Below, in pieces: positions 59,718-64,000 of a stretch of 64,000 nt of DNA. The translations under genes and the position numbers were made by a program. Source of the DNA: Paenibacillus sp. (lineage in GTDB: Bacteria; Bacillota; Bacilli; Paenibacillales; Paenibacillaceae); contig JAILZT010000012.1 of NCBI GenBank assembly GCA_023512345.1, positions 1 through 64,000 on the forward strand. Reading direction: 5' to 3'. The notes under the pieces were generated by a model that saw only the letters and a program-made list of their open reading frames with translations, searched no databases and was not told where the DNA came from. Position 1 is the first letter of the stretch. Each line of letters opens with the position of its first letter.

Positions 59718-61565
59718 ATGTTCAGAAATAGTATCAGAACCCGGCTCATGGCCCTTGTCCTACTGGCAACCGTCATTCCGGCAGGCATCTCAGTCACGAT
59801 CTCCTATCTCTATACGAAGGAGTCTGTTACCGAACAATCGGTTAAGCAGAATACCAAGCTGTTGACCTTGGGTGAAGCCAATCTAAGTAATTATTTCAGC
59901 GGGATGAATCAGCGTGCACTTTCTTTGTACAGCGGAATTAATGTCCCGGGTTCTTTTTATACTGCCCTTCTTGTCGCCAAAAGCAACGATGCGGCAGGTG
60001 GCTCCGTCATACCGGATAATCGGGGCATTATTGCTACCCAATTGTATAACCTGTTCCTTTCCGATGAGAATATTTTTCAGATCCACTTATTTGTCCGGGC
60101 AGGGAAACAATCCAATACTGTGCTTGGAGGATTATTCCGAAGAGAATTTAATGATAGGTATACGCCGAGTACCAACCCTGATGGCTCGAACCGCCCTTTC
60201 ATTGAGGTCACACACATGGATCATCAATACGGTGTGAAGTCAGGTTTTATTAATCTGAAGTCGGGGGAAGTTCCGGTATTCAGTGCGCATTTTCCAATCT
60301 ATCGGACACCGAGCGATGAAGTGCTAGCTGATTTGTCCATGGATTTTCGATTATCGGGTCTAGAAACGATTGCTAAGTCTATGTATAATTCGGAAACAGA
60401 ACGTCTTTATATGCTGAACAATGAAGGAGAAGCGTTATTCTCGTCTGACCCAGATTGGGTATCGAAGACCATTACCGCAGGCTGGAGCCAGCTCCCCTCG
60501 AACTCGAACAATGGCCATTTCACTTGGAATGATCGTGATTTTGAAGGGATTGTTATGTACAGAAACATAGACTCTCCGTTATTTAAAGGTAAAATAATCA
60601 AGCTTGTCCCCTATGAGGATTTGTATAGTGATGCCCGAACGATTACACGAATTAATGGCGGAGTAGGGATTCTATTCCTAATTATCGGGGGAATTGTTGC
60701 GGTACTGATCTCTATTGGTTTTACAAGGCCTATCAAGAAATTGATTTCGTATACGCAGAAGGTTCAGATTGGCCAGTTGGACGCTTATGTGGATGCAGAG
60801 AGAGAGGATGAATTCGGGCTGCTGACCCGGAAAATCACCGGAATGACCCGGACGATCAACGATCTGATTTTAACAGAGTACCGGCTGGAAATCGCCAATA
60901 AGACCAATCAATTGAAGGCGCTTCAAGCCCAAGTGAACCCACATTTTCTATATAATGCGCTGCAATCCATCGCTACGTTGTCCTTGCGTTATAATGCGCC
61001 GAAGGTATACGATCTTATTTATTCTTTGGGAAGTATTATGCGTTATTCGATGACTACGGAACGTACGCATGTGCCGCTTCAGGATGAGATCGAGCATGTG
61101 GAGAATTATATGATTTTGCAAAAAGAAAGGTTCGGGGAAGAGGAGCTGCAGCTCATTGTAGAAGTTGAGGATGCCGTTACAGCTATCATTGTACCCAAAA
61201 TGATTCTGCAGCCCATCGTAGAGAATATTTTCAAACATGGGTTTGAGGATGGAATTAAGCAGGGCGTCGTGTCGATAAGCTGCAGTTTGGACAACAACGA
61301 ACAATTAATTATTAGCGTGAAGGATAATGGAAAAGGGATGTCTGCGGATCAACTGACAGAGCTTGAAGCTGGGCTTACAAATATTCAAGGGACAGATCAT
61401 GAAGAAATTGGATTACGTAACGTCCTTGCGAGGCTCCGGCTGCAGATTAGTGAAGAGGCCCAGTTAAGGATTGAAAGGAATGCGGAAGCCGGCTTAACGG
61501 TTACATTGGTCATCCCCTTGAAGGAGAACGAGGGAAGGGTTTTAAGAAGGGGCGAAGAGATATGA
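59718..61565 (+). CDS. YesM-type membrane sensor histidine kinase
   Basis: The 615-residue protein has two membrane helices (about 12-32 and 305-327) flanking an extracytoplasmic Cache-like sensor domain. A HAMP segment follows (TRPIKKLISYTQKVQIGQLD), then the His_kinase domain LKALQAQVNPHFLYNALQSI with the phospho-accepting His. The HATPase shows NIFKHGF, DNGKGM and GLRNVLARLRL. It pairs with the AraC-type regulator encoded by the overlapping next gene and likely senses the sugar taken up by the divergent ABC importer. GGGGAGGG precedes ATG 59718. Confidence 0.88.
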   Translation: MFRNSIRTRLMALVLLATVIPAGISVTISYLYTKESVTEQSVKQNTKLLTLGEANLSNYFSGMNQRALSLYSGINVPGSFYTALLVAKSNDAAGGSVIPDNRGIIATQLYNLFLSDENIFQIHLFVRAGKQSNTVLGGLFRREFNDRYTPSTNPDGSNRPFIEVTHMDHQYGVKSGFINLKSGEVPVFSAHFPIYRTPSDEVLADLSMDFRLSGLETIAKSMYNSETERLYMLNNEGEALFSSDPDWVSKTITAGWSQLPSNSNNGHFTWNDRDFEGIVMYRNIDSPLFKGKIIKLVPYEDLYSDARTITRINGGVGILFLIIGGIVAVLISIGFTRPIKKLISYTQKVQIGQLDAYVDAEREDEFGLLTRKITGMTRTINDLILTEYRLEIANKTNQLKALQAQVNPHFLYNALQSIATLSLRYNAPKVYDLIYSLGSIMRYSMTTERTHVPLQDEIEHVENYMILQKERFGEEELQLIVEVEDAVTAIIVPKMILQPIVENIFKHGFEDGIKQGVVSISCSLDNNEQLIISVKDNGKGMSADQLTELEAGLTNIQGTDHEEIGLRNVLARLRLQISEEAQLRIERNAEAGLTVTLVIPLKENEGRVLRRGEEI

Positions 61566-63163
61566 AGGTTTTGATTGTGGATGACGAAAGGCATGTGCGA
61601 GAGGCTATCCGTTACTTTATCCCTTGGGAGGAACACGGAGTCTCTGAAATCTACGAAGCAACTAATGGTCAAGAGGCCATAGATATTATAGAGGAGCAGC
61701 GTCCGGCTGTTATTTTTACGGATATGAAAATGCCTTTGCTGGACGGGGCAGAACTGCTGGAATGGCTCCACAAGCATTCTCCGAATACGAAAACCATTGT
61801 AATCAGCGGCTACCAGGATTTCAGCTATGTGAAGCCCGCTATTGTCTATGGAGGGACGGATTACTTGTTGAAACCTTTGAACAGCAAGCAGTTAATCGCT
61901 GCAGCCGAACGTGCCTTTGAAATGTGGAGAAAAGAAGAGCAGGAGCGGGAGCTTGTTAACCGGCAGAATATGCAGCTCAATGTACTGCGCCCGCTTTACT
62001 GGGACAAGGCATTATCGGATCTTGTATCCGGTACGCGTTCTTATCCAGAGCTCGCAACTTCACTTGCTGATGAACTGGGCTTGCATAGGTCGGTGGAAGA
62101 CTGCCGGATCGCCGTGATCTCACTTAAGTCCGCCAACTGTCGTCTGCTAGAGCGGTTTCATGGTGATTTGCAGTTAACGTCATTTGTATTGGTGAATGTC
62201 TGCAATGAAGTGATTTCTCCGCAGCGCAGCGGGTTTGCTTTTCGTTATTGGCTTGCGGATACCGACATCGTCGTATTGTTCTGGGGTGACGAGGAAAAAG
62301 CGGAGGAGTGGGTTCTTCGCATGAATGAATCGATTCAACGTGCCTATGGTATACAGCTGGATATAGGGCTTAGCCTCAACAATGCCTTTCCGGCGCAGCT
62401 TCCACTTGCCTTTCGTCAAGCTTGTCAGGGACTCAGTGAAAGGAACATTCTCCAATCGCACGGTCGGATCCACCTCTACCGAGAAGAGCTTGATGAGGTA
62501 AATGCTGGGGGAGAGCATTCCCTTCCCATTCATTTGGAAAAGTTCAGGATATCTGTATTGTCCGGGGAAGTTGAAAGAATGAACAAAGCCGTGGACGATT
62601 GGGCAGAGCATCTCAGCAGCATGAACCTCCTAACAGAGAGTAGTATCCGGCGGTGGGAAGGTGAAATTCGGTTAATCCTTACCCGTTGGAGAACAGAGCA
62701 GTGGGGGGAAGGACAGTTTGCTGAGGATTTCATTCATTTCGAGCCATGTTATGGAGAGGAAGGGCTGTTCTCGGTGGAAGGCTGGGCCAATCATCTGAAG
62801 TCGCTGCTGCTGAAGTTGTCTAAGGAAGGCGGGCTCACTCAGAATGCAGACAGCCGAATTATACTGGAAATTAGGAACTATCTAGATCAGAATTATCAAC
62901 AAGACATGACGCTTCAGCATATTGCCGAACGTTTTTATATTAGCAGAGAGAATGTCTCCCGAAAATTTAAGCAAGTCACGGGTGAGAATCTTTCCGATTA
63001 TTTGACGAATCTAAGAGTGGATAAGGCCAAGGTTCTGCTTCAAAATACAAATATGCGATTATCACAAATTTCGGAGCTCGTCGGCTACGAGGATGAAAAA
63101 TACTTCAGCAGGGTCTTTAAGAAAGCTACGGGTCAGACCCCTAGGGAATATCGTAAGCAGTGA
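61562..63163 (+). CDS. YesN-type response regulator with AraC DNA-binding domain
   Basis: The 533-residue protein has a receiver domain (KVLIVDDERHVREAIRYFIP, Asp in VIFTDMKMPLLDG, Lys in YLLKPLNSKQL). A central variable region is followed by a C-terminal AraC domain with two helix-turn-helices (MTLQHIAERFYISRENVSRK, then FKQVTGENLSDYLTNLRVDK; then ISELVGYEDEKYFSRVFKKA and TGQTPREYRKQ). It overlaps the kinase gene by 4 bp (ATGA). The likely target is the divergent sugar transporter operon. Confidence 0.88.
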   Translation: MKVLIVDDERHVREAIRYFIPWEEHGVSEIYEATNGQEAIDIIEEQRPAVIFTDMKMPLLDGAELLEWLHKHSPNTKTIVISGYQDFSYVKPAIVYGGTDYLLKPLNSKQLIAAAERAFEMWRKEEQERELVNRQNMQLNVLRPLYWDKALSDLVSGTRSYPELATSLADELGLHRSVEDCRIAVISLKSANCRLLERFHGDLQLTSFVLVNVCNEVISPQRSGFAFRYWLADTDIVVLFWGDEEKAEEWVLRMNESIQRAYGIQLDIGLSLNNAFPAQLPLAFRQACQGLSERNILQSHGRIHLYREELDEVNAGGEHSLPIHLEKFRISVLSGEVERMNKAVDDWAEHLSSMNLLTESSIRRWEGEIRLILTRWRTEQWGEGQFAEDFIHFEPCYGEEGLFSVEGWANHLKSLLLKLSKEGGLTQNADSRIILEIRNYLDQNYQQDMTLQHIAERFYISRENVSRKFKQVTGENLSDYLTNLRVDKAKVLLQNTNMRLSQISELVGYEDEKYFSRVFKKATGQTPREYRKQ

Positions 63164-63200
63164 AAGGATGAAAAGGGAACCATAATATAATCTGATTAAT

Positions 63201-63232
63201 AGGACTGCTCCCCATTGGGACAGTCCTTATTT
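63201..63232 (+). terminator. Rho-independent terminator after response regulator
   Basis: AGGACTG-C-TCCC pairs with GGGA-CAGTCCT, with a short loop and one bulge, followed by TATTTGTG. The T-run is modest. Confidence 0.55.
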
Positions 63233-63246
63233 GTGTAAGGTGCTGT

Positions 63247-63433
63247 GAGCGGAAATGTTCAGAAAGAGCAGGATTTGGTGTGTGATCGGGGCACCACGAG
63301 CCGAAATGTTGCAGAAAGTGCAGGATTTGGTGTGTGAACGGAGCATCACGAGCGGAAATGTTGCAGAATGTGCGGGAATGGGTGTGTGATCGGAGCATCA
63401 CGAGCGAAAATGTTGCAGAATGTGCAGGAAAGG
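63247..63433 (+). repeat. 52-bp tandem repeat, 3.6 copies
   Basis: Units start at 63247, 63298, 63350 and 63402, with a period of 51-52 bp and a consensus opening GAGCGGAAATGTTGCAGAA followed by GTGCAGGAT and GGTGTGTGATCGGAGCATCAC. The copies differ at scattered bases, and the last is truncated. It lies between the YesN-type gene and the serpin gene. The units are contiguous with no spacers, so this is not a CRISPR. Confidence 0.85.
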
Positions 63434-63524
63434 GATCGTTCTGCGCAAAGGGAGCTGTATTTTGAAACTATCTCTCATTAATATACGTCTTAACATATAT
63501 GTATATAAAAGGGAGGCGTATAGC

Positions 63525-64000
63525 TTGTTATTACCTTCATCCTTCAAGAAGCCTATGGCCATACTAATGGTTCTGTTACTCGGAGTAGCCGGCTGCAGCA
63601 ATGTTAGGGAATCTTCAATTTATGAGGCAAAAGATGTCAATCACGTACAGGTAAAAGCTTACAATGACTTTGCCCTGCACCTAGCGGATAAGCTCCTTAA
63701 GGAGTCTAGTGGAGAGAACTTGTTCATTTCTCCACTCAGTATAACCTTTGCTCTTTCTCTTGTCCTGAATGGGGCAGAAGGTGGGACTAGAGCAGAGCTT
63801 CAGCAAGCCCTTGGGGTAGAGGGAATGACACTTGAAGCGCTGAATAAAGGAAACGAGGTACTAACCGACCTGTTAACGTATGAGGATACTGAAGTTGAAT
63901 TGAAGATTGCGAATGGTCTTTGGGCAAGAAAAGAAACGCCGTTGCTGGATAGCTATACCGATACTCTTAAGAAATCATATAAGGTCAAGGTAAAGACGTT
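63525..64000 (+). CDS. Serpin-family lipoprotein (C-terminus outside window)
   Basis: The frame is open to the window end (158 codons). It starts at a TTG with GGGAGG 9 nt upstream and encodes a signal segment ending VAGC, a lipobox (LLGVAGC). The mature part reads YNDFALHLADKLLKESSGEN, LFISPLSISFALSLVLNGAE and GGTRAELQQALG, the N-terminal serpin signature. Then comes NGLWARKETPLLDSYTDTLK. Bacterial serpins are surface-anchored inhibitors of serine or cysteine proteases. The reactive-centre loop is not included, so inhibitory specificity is unknown. Confidence 0.85.
   Translation, partial: MLLPSSFKKPMAILMVLLLGVAGCSNVRESSIYEAKDVNHVQVKAYNDFALHLADKLLKESSGENLFISPLSITFALSLVLNGAEGGTRAELQQALGVEGMTLEALNKGNEVLTDLLTYEDTEVELKIANGLWARKETPLLDSYTDTLKKSYKVKVKT

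Noticed and set aside
63247..63433. CRISPR array
   Set aside because: Units are directly contiguous without spacers and differ internally. No cas genes are nearby.

Overview
The window reads as a chromosomal segment of a low-to-mid GC Gram-positive spore-former, most likely Paenibacillus or a close relative. The evidence is family-level: strong AGGAGG-type ribosome binding sites, lipoprotein substrate-binding proteins paired with carbohydrate ABC permeases and YesM/YesN-type two-component genes, an SLH-domain protein, a ComQXPA-type quorum-sensing locus, a c-di-GMP-I riboswitch and several short palindromic repeats. No rRNA or tRNA gene and no CRISPR array was seen.

Layout. 1-1857: an integron-like gene-cassette array with two complete attC-like sites and one partial site, carrying a small unknown gene, a VOC-fold gene and a frameshifted HIT-family gene; no integrase is visible. 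2099-5232: a TetR regulator, a Gfo/Idh/MocA oxidoreductase and an Old Yellow Enzyme homologue, each preceded by the same 16-bp operator. 6195-10510: carbohydrate ABC importer (binding protein plus two permeases) and a GH43 glycosidase. 10628-18548: a frameshifted unknown gene, a nitrilase-family hydrolase, a MalT/LuxR-type regulator with a small partner, a medium-chain dehydrogenase, and a divergent membrane-protein/TetR pair. 18786-31551: a RiPP biosynthetic cluster. 31641-36467: a GntR regulator and a comQ-comX-comP-comA quorum-sensing locus. 36541-43374: an SLH protein, an S8 protease with fibronectin-III domains, a cation/proton antiporter, and a ROK regulator with an MFS transporter. 43561-45997: a c-di-GMP riboswitch with a secreted repeat protein, then two AT-rich orphan genes. 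46385-52318: an arsenic resistance island (marR-like and arsN-like, divergent from arsR-arsB-arsC-arsD-arsA-phosphatase). 52424-53818: a complete IS3-family element. 54257-64000: a methyltransferase with a repeat-type C-terminus, a second sugar ABC importer divergent from a YesM/YesN two-component system, a 52-bp tandem repeat and the start of a lipoprotein serpin.

The centrepiece is the RiPP cluster. Five short precursors share a leader and all end in threonine. They sit with an aminotransferase, a short-chain dehydrogenase, a SAM methyltransferase, an M50 intramembrane protease, an ABC exporter and an 817-residue protein with a C-terminal RRE-like domain. This is the enzyme set described for daptides, whose C-terminal Thr is converted to dimethyl-propanediamine. 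Here it is joined to a YcaO protein, a short E1-like zinc protein and a SagB-like oxidoreductase, the enzymes of azol(in)e synthesis, although the predicted cores contain no cysteine. A complete ComQXPA-like locus lies directly downstream, and ComA-box-like sequences occur both upstream of the first biosynthetic gene and between comQ and comX. A quorum-controlled hybrid daptide/azole pathway is therefore the leading hypothesis. The second unusual system is the integron-like cassette array at the left edge.
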